A DNA stretch of 17,082 nucleotides from Micropepsaceae bacterium (GTDB lineage Bacteria; Pseudomonadota; Alphaproteobacteria; Micropepsales; Micropepsaceae): the NCBI GenBank assembly GCA_025450355.1, contig JANWHR010000130.1, positions 1-17,082 of the forward strand, written 5' to 3'. A program made the position numbers and the translations under genes. The notes beneath the pieces were generated by a model. That model saw only the letters and a program-made list of their open reading frames with translations, was not told where the DNA came from and made no database searches. Below, piece after piece: positions 1 to 7,446 of this stretch (its first letter is position 1; the number at the start of each line of letters is the position of its first letter).

Positions 1-954
1 ATGAATCTGCCGGGCTGGACCGAAGCCGTAGAAGCGGCATTCACCCGACAGAAGGAGATCCTGCGCGCAGCGCGCGAACAGCGCGTCCGGCCCGGCCGCG
101 ATGAGAAGGTGCTGGCGGACTGGGCCGGGTTGAGGATCTCGGCGCTGGCCAATGCCGGCGCGGCATTCGAATGTCGCGACTGGGTGGATGCCGCGCGGCG
201 CGCGTTCGACTTCATTTGCCAGAAACTGTCCGATGGCGACCGGCTGTTTCACAGCTACCGCGCGGGACAGCGCCAGGACCAGGCCTTTGCGGATGATTAC
301 GCCTTCATGACCCGCGCCGCGCTCGCATTGTGGGAAGCCACTGCGGAGCGCCAATATCTCGAGCGCGCGACAATGTGGACCGCGACAATGGATCGCGAGC
401 TCTGGGATGTGATCCAGGGGGGATACGTCTATTCGAAAAATCCCGACGTCCCCGATCAGGTCCGCTTGCGCACCGCATTCGACACGCCGACACCGTCTGC
501 CAACGGTGTGATGATCGCCGTTCACGCGCGTCTGTTTTATGCCACGGTTGACCAGCATCACGCCGAACGGGCCAACACGCTCATTCAGGCTTTTGCGGGT
601 GATGTCAGCAGTCACTATCTCCAGATGGGGACGTATTTGAACAGCTTCGAATTCTGCACCTCTTGCCTGGAAATCATCGTTTGTGGGCCGCCCGCCGATT
701 TGCGAACGCAAAATTTGGTCAAGGCTGTCCTGGGTCGCAGTGTGCCAAATCGCCTGCTGATGATCGTTCCGCCTGGACAGGAGCTTCCCGCGGGCCACCC
801 CGCAGCGGGCAAAACAATGCAGGACGGGCAGCCGGCCGCCTATATTTGCGGAGGAATGTCGTGTTCCCCGCCGGTTACCAATCCGGCGATCCTGTCTCAG
901 GTGTTGAAGCTTCCGGAGAATTCGCCGATGGCGAAATCGGCGGGGCGCGCCTGA
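1..954 (+). CDS. YyaL/DUF255 (spermatogenesis-associated protein 20-like) protein, C-terminal part
   Basis: This is the C-terminal half of a YyaL/SSP411-type protein. The family has an N-terminal thioredoxin-like domain followed by an alpha/alpha-barrel resembling glycoside hydrolases; its reaction is not established. The 317 visible residues belong to the barrel: a DEKVLADWAGL motif near residues 34-44, an ADDYAF motif near 96-101, a TPTPSANGV stretch near 162-170, and the family's closing AYICGGMSCSPP motif near 279-290. Bacterial members usually have about 650-700 residues, so the thioredoxin domain should lie to the left of the window. The ATG at base 1 is probably an internal methionine rather than the true start. 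A hydrolase gene follows after 62 bases on the same strand. Confidence 0.85.
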   Translation: MNLPGWTEAVEAAFTRQKEILRAAREQRVRPGRDEKVLADWAGLRISALANAGAAFECRDWVDAARRAFDFICQKLSDGDRLFHSYRAGQRQDQAFADDYAFMTRAALALWEATAERQYLERATMWTATMDRELWDVIQGGYVYSKNPDVPDQVRLRTAFDTPTPSANGVMIAVHARLFYATVDQHHAERANTLIQAFAGDVSSHYLQMGTYLNSFEFCTSCLEIIVCGPPADLRTQNLVKAVLGRSVPNRLLMIVPPGQELPAGHPAAGKTMQDGQPAAYICGGMSCSPPVTNPAILSQVLKLPENSPMAKSAGRA

Positions 955-1016
955 TTTGTTCGGTGCGGTGATGGCCGGAAGCAACCGGAGTCGCTATGGT
1001 GAAGAAACAATTCTGA

Positions 1017-1730
1017 ATGGGAGAACCACTCGTGGCCGGCAAAGACATCAGCGTTCGGGGTAGCGACGGCGCCTTTGGCGCGTACCTCGCGAGTCCCGCT
1101 TCGGGTCAGGGGCCCGGCGTGATCGTGATCCAGGAAATCTTCGGCGTGAACGATGTCGTGCGCGCGATCTGCGACCAACACGCGGCACGCGGCCGCTTCG
1201 CGCTCGCGCCCGATCTGTTCTGGCGGCTCGAGCCCGGCGTTAAATTGAGCGACAAAACCCAGGAAGACTGGGGCAAGGCTTTCGCTCTGATGCAGCGCTT
1301 TGACGTCGATAAGGGTGTCACGGATGTTCAGGCTTCGTTGCGGCATTTGCGCGAGGTGAAAGGTTGTACGGCGAAGGTTGGCACGGTTGGCTATTGTCTC
1401 GGCGGCCAGCTGTCATTTCTGGCGTCGACCCGCACGGATACGGATGCATCCGTCGGCTACTACGGCGTGAATATCCAAAATCGCCTGAATGAAGCCGGTA
1501 AAATCCGCAAACCTCTGATGCTTCATATTGCAGCCAAAGACCAATACTGTCCGCCCGAAGCCCAGAAGCAGATTTTGGAAGGGCTGAAAGGAAATCCCCT
1601 CGTGACCCTTCACGTCTATCCCGAAATGGACCACGCCTTCGCGCGCGAGGGGGGCCAGCACTACGACAAGGCCTGCGCCGATCTCGCGAATTCCCGAACC
1701 GACGCGTTTTTCCGGCAGCATCTCGGATAA
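1017..1730 (+). CDS. Dienelactone hydrolase family protein
   Basis: This is a cytosolic alpha/beta hydrolase of the dienelactone hydrolase family, 237 residues, full length. The cysteine-based triad is visible: nucleophile Cys127 in GYCLGG, Asp175 in AAKDQYCP and His206 in EMDHAF. Glu40 in the QEIFGV motif matches the glutamate that activates the cysteine in characterised enzymes. The true substrate is unknown; many such genes lie outside chlorocatechol pathways, and no catechol-degradation genes are nearby. The start is uncertain: ATG 1017 has little Shine-Dalgarno sequence, whereas the in-frame GTG at 1032 has GGGAG (1019-1023) eight bases upstream. The quinone reductase gene begins six bases after the stop, suggesting co-translation. 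Confidence 0.88.
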   Translation: MGEPLVAGKDISVRGSDGAFGAYLASPASGQGPGVIVIQEIFGVNDVVRAICDQHAARGRFALAPDLFWRLEPGVKLSDKTQEDWGKAFALMQRFDVDKGVTDVQASLRHLREVKGCTAKVGTVGYCLGGQLSFLASTRTDTDASVGYYGVNIQNRLNEAGKIRKPLMLHIAAKDQYCPPEAQKQILEGLKGNPLVTLHVYPEMDHAFAREGGQHYDKACADLANSRTDAFFRQHLG

Positions 1731-1736
1731 GTTCCC

Positions 1737-2705
1737 GTGAAGGCTATTCGCATCCACAAGCCCGGCGGCCCCGAAGTCCTGATCTATGAGGATGTCGATC
1801 TGCCGCCGCCCGCGCCGGATCAGGTCCAGGTGCGGCACACGGCCATCGGCGTCAATTTCATCGACACCTATCACCGGGCGGGACTTTATCCGCTACCGCT
1901 TCCGGCGATCATCGGTTCCGAAGCGGCGGGCGTGGTTCAGGCGGTTGGCGCTGACGTGCACAACGTCGCACCTGGTGATCGCATCGCCTATTGCATGGTG
2001 CGTGGCGCCTATGCGGATGCGGCAAATATCCCCGCCTGGACGGCGGTCAAACTTCCGCGTGCCATTTCCGATGAAACGGCCGCTGCTGTGCTGCTGAAAG
2101 GGCTCACCGCACGCTATCTGCTGAAGGCAACGTATAAGGTCCAGTCCGGAGAAACGATCCTGTTTCATTCGGCCGCGGGCGGCGTGGGACTGCTTGCCTC
2201 TCAATGGGCAAAACATCTCGGAGCTGTCGTCATCGGAACGGTTGGCTCTGATGACAAGGTTTCGCTCGCAAAGGATCATGGCTGTACCCACGTCCTGAAC
2301 ACTCGCAAGGACGATTGGGTAAAGCGCGTGCGGGAGATTACGGGCAGTGCGGGCGTACCCGTCGTCTATGACTCGATTGGCAAAGATACCTTCATGGGAT
2401 CGCTCGATTGTCTCGCCGTGCGTGGGTTGCTGGTGTACTTCGGCAATTCTTCGGGGGCGGTACCTCCGTTTGAACCCCTGCTTCTGAGCCAGAAAGGATC
2501 CCTGTACCTCACGCGCCCCACTCTCGCGCACTACGCGCGAAATGCGCAGGAGCTAAAGGAAACGGCTGACGATCTGTTTCAGGTGATCGCGTCCGGTGCG
2601 GTGAAGGTCTCGGTAAACCAGCGTTTCCGGCTGGTGGATGCCCGGCGCGCCCATGAGGCGTTACATTCACGGGCGACAACCGGCGCCACGGTCCTGCTTC
2701 CATAG
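1737..2705 (+). CDS. qor: NADPH:quinone oxidoreductase (zinc-free medium-chain dehydrogenase/reductase)
   Basis: This is a 322-residue member of the quinone oxidoreductase branch of the medium-chain dehydrogenase/reductase superfamily, which reduces quinones or other electrophilic carbonyls with NADPH in the cytosol. The N-terminal catalytic domain carries the branch motif NFIDTYHRAGLYP (residues 40-52) and GSEAAGVV (60-67). The Rossmann fold begins at HSAAGGVG (144-151), and SDDK follows the second strand at 171-174. The cysteine and histidine pattern of zinc-containing alcohol dehydrogenases is absent. The start is GTG at 1737, six bases after the hydrolase stop, so translation is probably coupled. 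The length is typical. The physiological substrate cannot be read from sequence. Confidence 0.9.
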   Translation: MKAIRIHKPGGPEVLIYEDVDLPPPAPDQVQVRHTAIGVNFIDTYHRAGLYPLPLPAIIGSEAAGVVQAVGADVHNVAPGDRIAYCMVRGAYADAANIPAWTAVKLPRAISDETAAAVLLKGLTARYLLKATYKVQSGETILFHSAAGGVGLLASQWAKHLGAVVIGTVGSDDKVSLAKDHGCTHVLNTRKDDWVKRVREITGSAGVPVVYDSIGKDTFMGSLDCLAVRGLLVYFGNSSGAVPPFEPLLLSQKGSLYLTRPTLAHYARNAQELKETADDLFQVIASGAVKVSVNQRFRLVDARRAHEALHSRATTGATVLLP

Positions 2706-2768
2706 TGAACCTTTTGCGGCGCCATTCGCTGTATCGTTAAACAAAGGTACCGGGGACCACGGCGAGGC

Positions 2769-3344
2769 ATGCTGCAGAATGAACGAACCGCCCTTGCGCT
2801 GATCGCCCTGATTACGGGGATGATGGGCTTCGTCGAAAGCACCATGGCCGTGCCCTTTGGTTCGACCGCCATGGCTGCGGATGCCCTGTCATTCGTTCAG
2901 CATTCCCTGACGGCTGGTTTTGCTCTCTGGATAGCGGCCGGAACCATTACGCGGCAGAGATGGACCGTACAATTGCAGGGCCTGGTAATGGCGGTGCTCG
3001 GCGCGCTGGTTTGCCTGATTGCGGTGCGGCGGCTTTTTGTCGGCAGCCTTCCTCATCCGCTGGCAATGGCCATCATCGGCGCCATTGCACTCACCGCCGA
3101 TCTCGCGGTGGGCGCGATCGTGCTGGGCCAGCGCAAGCTTCTCACCGGCATTGCCCCGTTATGGCGCATCAGCCGGACTGATTGCGTCGGCAATATCGCA
3201 GTCATTGCCGCCGCCGCCGCCGTGTACGGGACGCATTCAAACATCCCTGATCTCGTGATCGGCGGGGTCATGGCCGGATATTTCTTCGTCTCCGGCTGGC
3301 GAATCGCGCTTACCGGCCGCCTGGATGCCGGCCGAACGCAGTAA
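2769..3344 (+). CDS. Small CDF-like cation transporter-family membrane protein with a degenerate metal site
   Basis: This 191-residue protein is almost entirely hydrophobic, with about five or six membrane segments (roughly 8-26, 43-61, 69-88, 97-119, 140-155, 160-180), and no cytoplasmic domain. It resembles a small alphaproteobacterial branch of cation diffusion facilitators: GSTAMAADAL (31-40) matches the second membrane segment, and SRTDCVGNIAV (135-145) followed by PDLVIGGVMAG (160-170) matches the last part. In zinc transporters each of these two segments supplies metal ligands. Here only Asp38 and Asp138 are in place; the other ligand positions are Ser41, His45 and Ile134. It may bind a different ion or not transport at all. 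The preceding 63 bases have no strong promoter. Confidence 0.6.
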   Translation: MLQNERTALALIALITGMMGFVESTMAVPFGSTAMAADALSFVQHSLTAGFALWIAAGTITRQRWTVQLQGLVMAVLGALVCLIAVRRLFVGSLPHPLAMAIIGAIALTADLAVGAIVLGQRKLLTGIAPLWRISRTDCVGNIAVIAAAAAVYGTHSNIPDLVIGGVMAGYFFVSGWRIALTGRLDAGRTQ

Positions 3345-3431
3345 CGGCGGCGCGTTCAGCCGAACCGCTCACGTGACCCCGACTCGCGTCATTGCGCAAA
3401 GCACTGCGGCCTGAAGCTGGCCTAAGCCGTA

Positions 3432-4715
3432 TCAGGTGTTCATGCTTTCAAAAAAGTCGTCGTTGCTCTTGGTCTGACGCAACTTGTCGAGCAGAAATTC
3501 GATCGCGTCGATTGTCCCCATCGGCGCGAGAATGCGCCGAAGCACGTACATTTTGGCCAATGTGCCCTTGTCCACCAGCAACTCGTCCTTGCGCGTGCCC
3601 GAGCGCAGAATGTCGATCGCCGGAAATACGCGTTTGTCCGCGACTTTGCGATCCAGAATGATTTCCGAATTGCCGGTACCCTTGAATTCTTCAAAAATGA
3701 CTTCATCCATTCGCGACCCGGTATCGATGAGCGCGGTCGCGATGATGGTCAGCGAACCGCCCTCCTCGATATTGCGTGCTGCGCCGAAAAACCGCTTGGG
3801 CCGCTGTAACGCATTGGCATCAACGCCACCGGTCAACACTTTTCCCGATGAGGGAACCACCGTGTTGTAGGCTCGCCCGAGGCGCGTAATCGAATCCAGA
3901 AGGATGATGACATCGCGCTTGTGCTCGACAAGCCGCTTGGCCTTCTCGATCACCATCTCGGCGACCTGGACGTGCCGGGATGCCGGCTCATCGAAGGTCG
4001 AAGAAATCACCTCGCCCTTTACCGAGCGCTGCATGTCGGTGACTTCTTCGGGACGCTCATCGATCAGAAGAACTATGAGGTAACAGTCCGGGTGATTGCC
4101 GGCGAGCGCCTTGGCGATGTTCTGCAAGATCACCGTTTTACCGGTGCGCGGTTGCGCCGTGATCAATGCGCGCTGGCCCATGCCCAGCGGTGCCACGATG
4201 TCGATTACCCGGCCGGTTTTGTCTTTGATGGCCGGATCGTCAAGCTCCATGACGAACCGCTTGGTGGGATAGAGGGGTGTGAGGTTGTCAAAGTGGACCT
4301 TATGCTTGCCGGCTTCCGGATCCTCGAAATTGATTGTGGAAACTTTCAGTAAGGCAAAATAGCGCTCGCCATCCTTTGGGCTGCGGATCGGGCCTTCGAC
4401 CGTGTCCCCGGTGCGCAGGCCGAACCGGCGAATCTGGGATGGCGAAACATAAATGTCGTCGGGACCCGCCAGGTAATTCGATTCCGGACTCCGCAAAAAA
4501 CCGAATCCGTCCTGCAGAATTTCGAGAACGCCATCGCCATTGATCTCGACGCTGCGTTCGGCGAGCTCCTTGAGAATCGCGAACATCATGTCCTGCTTCC
4601 GCATGGACGAGGCATTCTCGATCTCCAGCTCCTCCGCGAATTCCAGAAGCTCATTGGGTTTTTTCGTCTTCAAATCCCGAAGCTTCATGGATTGGAGGCC
4701 AGACTGAATTGTCAT
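3432..4715 (-). CDS. rho: Transcription termination factor Rho
   Basis: Rho is the hexameric RNA-dependent ATPase and helicase that ends transcription at Rho-dependent sites. From ATG 4715 the protein has 427 residues. It has the N-terminal Rho domain, an RNA-binding cold-shock-like domain with DGFGFLR (69-75), a P-loop AQPRTGKT (187-194), LLIDERPEEVT (216-226), Walker B VIILLDSITR (269-278) and the usual end NDDFFESMNT. I chose ATG 4715 because AGGTG lies eight bases upstream; GTG 4724 and ATG 4688 (MKLRDLK, most like other Rho starts) are alternatives. The P-loop has Gln where E. coli Rho has Pro. It is the last gene after hemJ but has its own candidate promoter and leader. Confidence 0.96.
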   Translation of the reverse strand: MTIQSGLQSMKLRDLKTKKPNELLEFAEELEIENASSMRKQDMMFAILKELAERSVEINGDGVLEILQDGFGFLRSPESNYLAGPDDIYVSPSQIRRFGLRTGDTVEGPIRSPKDGERYFALLKVSTINFEDPEAGKHKVHFDNLTPLYPTKRFVMELDDPAIKDKTGRVIDIVAPLGMGQRALITAQPRTGKTVILQNIAKALAGNHPDCYLIVLLIDERPEEVTDMQRSVKGEVISSTFDEPASRHVQVAEMVIEKAKRLVEHKRDVIILLDSITRLGRAYNTVVPSSGKVLTGGVDANALQRPKRFFGAARNIEEGGSLTIIATALIDTGSRMDEVIFEEFKGTGNSEIILDRKVADKRVFPAIDILRSGTRKDELLVDKGTLAKMYVLRRILAPMGTIDAIEFLLDKLRQTKSNDDFFESMNT

Positions 4716-4795
4716 TGGACACACACCTGAGATGGGTTGGGGCGAATTGGAATGAAGGGCTGGAAATCCCGGGAATGAATGACCGATTTTGCCAT
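4712..4795 (-). CDS. Possible 27-residue leader ORF overlapping the rho start
   Basis: A short reading frame starts at ATG 4795 and ends at TGA 4714-4712. That stop overlaps the rho ATG at 4715 as ATGA, the junction seen between coupled genes in this window. The peptide begins MAKSVIHSRDF and ends SQVCVQ. It matches no family I know. E. coli rho also has a short leader ORF (rhoL), which makes the arrangement notable. Against it, no Shine-Dalgarno sequence precedes ATG 4795, and a frame of this length can occur by chance. If rho starts at 4688 or 4724, the exact overlap loses its meaning. Confidence 0.22.
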   Translation of the reverse strand: MAKSVIHSRDFQPFIPIRPNPSQVCVQ

Positions 4796-4810
4796 TTACG
4801 TTGGGAGGTC

Positions 4811-4848
4811 GCGCCCTTTGCCGGAATTCCGGCTATCCGTGAGGGCGC
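4811..4848 (-). promoter_or_regulatory. Nested inverted repeats in the rho leader
   Basis: A 7-bp perfect inverted repeat, GCGCCCT (4811-4817) and AGGGCGC (4842-4848), encloses a 14-bp perfect palindrome, GCCGGAATTCCGGC (4820-4833). The RNA would form an outer stem, a small asymmetric internal loop and an inner 5-bp stem with an AATT loop. No T-run follows on the minus strand, so it is not an ordinary intrinsic terminator. It lies between the candidate rho promoter and the rho start, so leader control or RNA stabilisation is a reasonable guess. Confidence 0.5.
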
Positions 4849-4866
4849 CAATCGGAGAACCCGGCC

Positions 4867-4894
4867 ATAGTACCGGGAATTGGCCCACTTGCAA
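4867..4894 (-). promoter_or_regulatory. Candidate sigma-70-type promoter for rho
   Basis: On the minus strand TTGCAA (4894-4889) is followed after 16 bases by TACTAT (4872-4867). Both are fair matches to vegetative -35 and -10 boxes. Initiation near 4860 would give a leader of about 145 nt that contains the nested inverted repeats. This would let rho be transcribed separately from the upstream heme genes. Confidence 0.4.
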
Positions 4895-4922
4895 ATCCCC
4901 CGCCACGGCGTCCTCGCGCTGT

Positions 4923-5375
4923 TCAAAAAGGTTTGACAACCGCGAGGATCACGATCGCGATCAGCAGCAAGGCCGGGATCTCGTTCCATGCAGCGTAAAA
5001 GCGCTTGCTGTGCCGGTTTTCATCACGGGCAAACTTCCGCCGCCAGCGCGCGAACATGCCATGCAGTCCGGACATGATCAGAACCAGGGTCACCTTTGCC
5101 ATCAGCCAACCCTGCTGCGGGCCACCGCTCGCGGGTGTGAGGGCCAAAGTCAGGCCCAGAAGCCACACCGCGGCCATCGCGGGATTGATGATAATCCGCA
5201 GGAGCCGCTTTTCCATGCGTTTGAAGCGCTCCGAATCCAGGCTGCCCGGCGATGTCTCGCAGTGGTAAAAGAACAAGCGCGGCAAGTACAGCATACCCGC
5301 CATCCAGGCAATCACCGCAATGATGTGGAAAGCCTTGATCCAGAGATAGAACGGATTGAGCGCCTGGAACGTCAT
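4923..5375 (-). CDS. hemJ: Protoporphyrinogen IX oxidase HemJ
   Basis: HemJ is the membrane-bound protoporphyrinogen IX oxidase used by most alphaproteobacteria instead of HemG or HemY; it catalyses the penultimate step of heme synthesis. From ATG 5375 it has 150 residues and about four membrane segments. Family features are KAFHIIAVIAWMAGMLYLPR (residues 14-33) with the conserved His17, the following FFYH with His38, a conserved Lys in GWLMAKVTL and the nearby LHG. I preferred ATG 5375 over the upstream in-frame start at 5411 because it overlaps the hemH stop as ATGA and gives the usual length. It sits between hemH and rho. Confidence 0.92.
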   Translation of the reverse strand: MTFQALNPFYLWIKAFHIIAVIAWMAGMLYLPRLFFYHCETSPGSLDSERFKRMEKRLLRIIINPAMAAVWLLGLTLALTPASGGPQQGWLMAKVTLVLIMSGLHGMFARWRRKFARDENRHSKRFYAAWNEIPALLLIAIVILAVVKPF

Positions 5376-6400
5376 GCTTCTGCCTGCTCGCAAATATTCC
5401 CCTGCGGACAAATTCTTCCCGGCGCACAGGTAATGGGTCGCGGAGAAACAAGGGCTGCTTCAACCAGATCCGCAAGGCCGCGGATAAATGCCGGATGTGT
5501 CCTTACCGTGGGCAGCCGTATATAATCTTTCACCCCGCTCGTGGTGCCAAGCTTGCGATATTCCACATCCAGTTCGACCAGCGTTTCCGAATGTTCTGAA
5601 ACAAAGGCAACCGGCAGAATGATGACGCCTTTGCCCTCCCGTCCCGCCGTTTCTATCTCGGTATTCGTGGCCGGGCCAATCCAATCCAGTGGACCAACCC
5701 TGCTCTGATAGCAAATCCGCCAGTCCGTCAACCGGCCATCAAACTGCCGTATCACCGCCTGGACCGTTTGTTCAACCTGCCATTGATAGGGATCGCCCCG
5801 CCGGACCGTCCGCTTTGGTAAACCATGCGCTGAAAACAGAACGCGGTAGTCAACCTCCTTCTTCACCCGTTCGAAGCCTTTCTCCAGATTATCAGCCAGC
5901 GCGGCAACAAATCCTTTCTGGAACGGAAAGCAGCATATTTCCTGCGCCGGCGCGGTCAGTCTCTGCCGTGCCGCCTCGTTCGACCACGCCGACAAAGAGG
6001 AACGGCTGGTCGTCGTCGAATATTGCGGGTAAAGCGGCAGAAGGATCACCCGGTCCGGGCCATAGTGCCGAACCGAATTCATTGCCTCCTGCGTGAACGG
6101 ATGCCAGCAGCGCATCGCAATGAAACACTCGGCCAGGTACCCCCTTGAGGAAAGTTCGACTTCGAGAGCTTCGGCCTGCTGCTCGGTTTCCTGTACAATG
6201 GGCGATCTGCCGCCCAATTCCGCGTAGATCTTCCGGGCCACCGGCGCGCGCCGGGCTGCAATCAGCTTTGCCAATGGCTTTCTCAGCAATCCCGGCAAAC
6301 TGATGATTGCCGGATCGCTGAAGAGATTTACGAGAAAAGGCTCAACGGCAGCGAGTGAGTCGGGACCGCCCAAGTTGAACAGGACCACTGCGATCTTCAC
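5372..6400 (-). CDS. hemH: Ferrochelatase, probably with a [2Fe-2S] cluster
   Basis: HemH inserts ferrous iron into protoporphyrin IX, the last step of protoheme synthesis. The protein has 342 residues from GTG 6400, which overlaps the hemE stop as GTGA; the open frame runs much further upstream, but the family N-terminus (VVLFNLGGPDSL) fixes the start. Catalytic positions are His192 in SAHGLP and Glu272 in SEHSETLVELD. The C-terminus carries Cys325, Cys331 and Cys337, and Cys156/Cys157 occur internally. One internal plus three C-terminal cysteines is the arrangement reported for [2Fe-2S] bacterial ferrochelatases such as those of Caulobacter and Mycobacterium tuberculosis. The stop overlaps the hemJ start. 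Confidence 0.95.
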   Translation of the reverse strand: MKIAVVLFNLGGPDSLAAVEPFLVNLFSDPAIISLPGLLRKPLAKLIAARRAPVARKIYAELGGRSPIVQETEQQAEALEVELSSRGYLAECFIAMRCWHPFTQEAMNSVRHYGPDRVILLPLYPQYSTTTSRSSLSAWSNEAARQRLTAPAQEICCFPFQKGFVAALADNLEKGFERVKKEVDYRVLFSAHGLPKRTVRRGDPYQWQVEQTVQAVIRQFDGRLTDWRICYQSRVGPLDWIGPATNTEIETAGREGKGVIILPVAFVSEHSETLVELDVEYRKLGTTSGVKDYIRLPTVRTHPAFIRGLADLVEAALVSPRPITCAPGRICPQGNICEQAEA

Positions 6401-7440
6401 GCTGTGCCTCTGACCCTCGCGACCACGCGGGCCACGTTCTCCGGCGGAGTCTCCGGCAAGACGCCATGCCCAAGATTGAAAATATGGGGAACAAGACGAG
6501 CCTCCGTCATGATTCGCTCGACCGCCCTGTCCAGGGCTTTGCCACCTGCAATCAGGGCAATTGGATCCAGATTGCCTTGAATCGCGCCGTAATTTCCAAG
6601 GCGCTCTGCAGCCCACGCAATTGACGTGGCTGTATCGATGCCAACACAATCCACTCCCGTAGCCGATGCATAACGTTCATACTGAGTCTGGGTCACGGCC
6701 CGCGGAAATCCGATAATCCGCGCACCTGCGCAGCGCTCCCGAACAGACGATACAACGCTCACTGTCGGCGTGATCACCCAGCGTTCGAATTCAGCATCAG
6801 GCAACCCTCCAGCCCAGCTGTCGAAGATCTGAACCGCATCGGCGCCCTGTTCCAACTGACGCACAAGGTGAAAACTGACGGCATCAGCAAGCATCTGTAG
6901 CAAACGCCCGAACTGCTCAGGCTGCCGATACGCAAACAGTTTTGCCGCACGTTGATCCGGCGATCCCTTTCCTTCAAGCATATAGGCAGCAAGAGTCCAG
7001 GGAGCTCCGGCAAATCCAATCAAAGCCTTGGCACTATCGAGCCCGGATCGGCTTGCACGCAACGCAGCGTAAACCGGCGCCAACCTCTGATCCCAAATGA
7101 CGACATCGCGCTCAAGCGTCTCTTCACCCCTGAACTCGCCCAAAACAGGTCCAAGCCCTTCTTCAAACCGCACTGGCTGCCCAAGTGCATGCGGCACAAC
7201 CAGAATATCCGAGAACAGAATCGCAGCATCCAGGTCAAACCGTTCGACCGGCTGCAATGTCACCTCTGCTGCAATCTCCGGCGTCATGCACATCGCCCAG
7301 AAGGATCCTACTCTCTTCCGGACGGACTGATACTCGGGCAAATAGCGGCCCGCCTGACGCATCATCCATATCGGAGGAGGCGAGACCACCGAATGCGCCA
7401 GGACAGACATCAGAGATCGCACAGGCGTCACACTTTTCAT
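6397..7440 (-). CDS. hemE: Uroporphyrinogen III decarboxylase
   Basis: HemE removes four carboxyl groups from uroporphyrinogen III to give coproporphyrinogen III in the cytosol. It has 347 residues, the usual size. The family signature PPPIWMMRQAGRYLPEY (residues 21-37) contains Arg28 and Arg32 of the active site; Asp78 in FSDILVVPHALG is the key aspartate; GFAGAPWTLAAYM and the closing NLGHGVLPETP motif are also present. No clear Shine-Dalgarno sequence precedes ATG 7440. It is the first gene of the minus-strand heme-rho run, and its promoter must lie in the proposed origin region, as the hemE promoters do in Caulobacter. Confidence 0.96.
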   Translation of the reverse strand: MKSVTPVRSLMSVLAHSVVSPPPIWMMRQAGRYLPEYQSVRKRVGSFWAMCMTPEIAAEVTLQPVERFDLDAAILFSDILVVPHALGQPVRFEEGLGPVLGEFRGEETLERDVVIWDQRLAPVYAALRASRSGLDSAKALIGFAGAPWTLAAYMLEGKGSPDQRAAKLFAYRQPEQFGRLLQMLADAVSFHLVRQLEQGADAVQIFDSWAGGLPDAEFERWVITPTVSVVSSVRERCAGARIIGFPRAVTQTQYERYASATGVDCVGIDTATSIAWAAERLGNYGAIQGNLDPIALIAGGKALDRAVERIMTEARLVPHIFNLGHGVLPETPPENVARVVARVRGTA

Positions 7441-7446
7441 TGTCGG

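Noticed and set aside
1893..2531. 212-codon open frame on the minus strand
   Set aside because: It lies antisense within the quinone reductase gene, and its product is Arg/His-rich with no family resemblance; long antisense frames are common in GC-rich DNA.
3365..3380. Possible parS site centred on CACGTG downstream of the CDF-like gene
   Set aside because: Only 9 of 16 positions match the parS consensus, mostly the central 8 bp.
3345..3431. Intrinsic terminator between the CDF-like gene and rho
   Set aside because: Only short GGCC repeats without a convincing stem or T-run are visible.
4779..5525. 248-codon open frame on the plus strand
   Set aside because: It runs antisense to hemJ and the end of hemH and across the rho leader; Gln/Arg/His-rich and not protein-like.
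6401..6649. 83-codon N-terminal extension of hemH
   Set aside because: The extension overlaps the hemE coding sequence and does not match ferrochelatase; GTG 6400 gives the family N-terminus.
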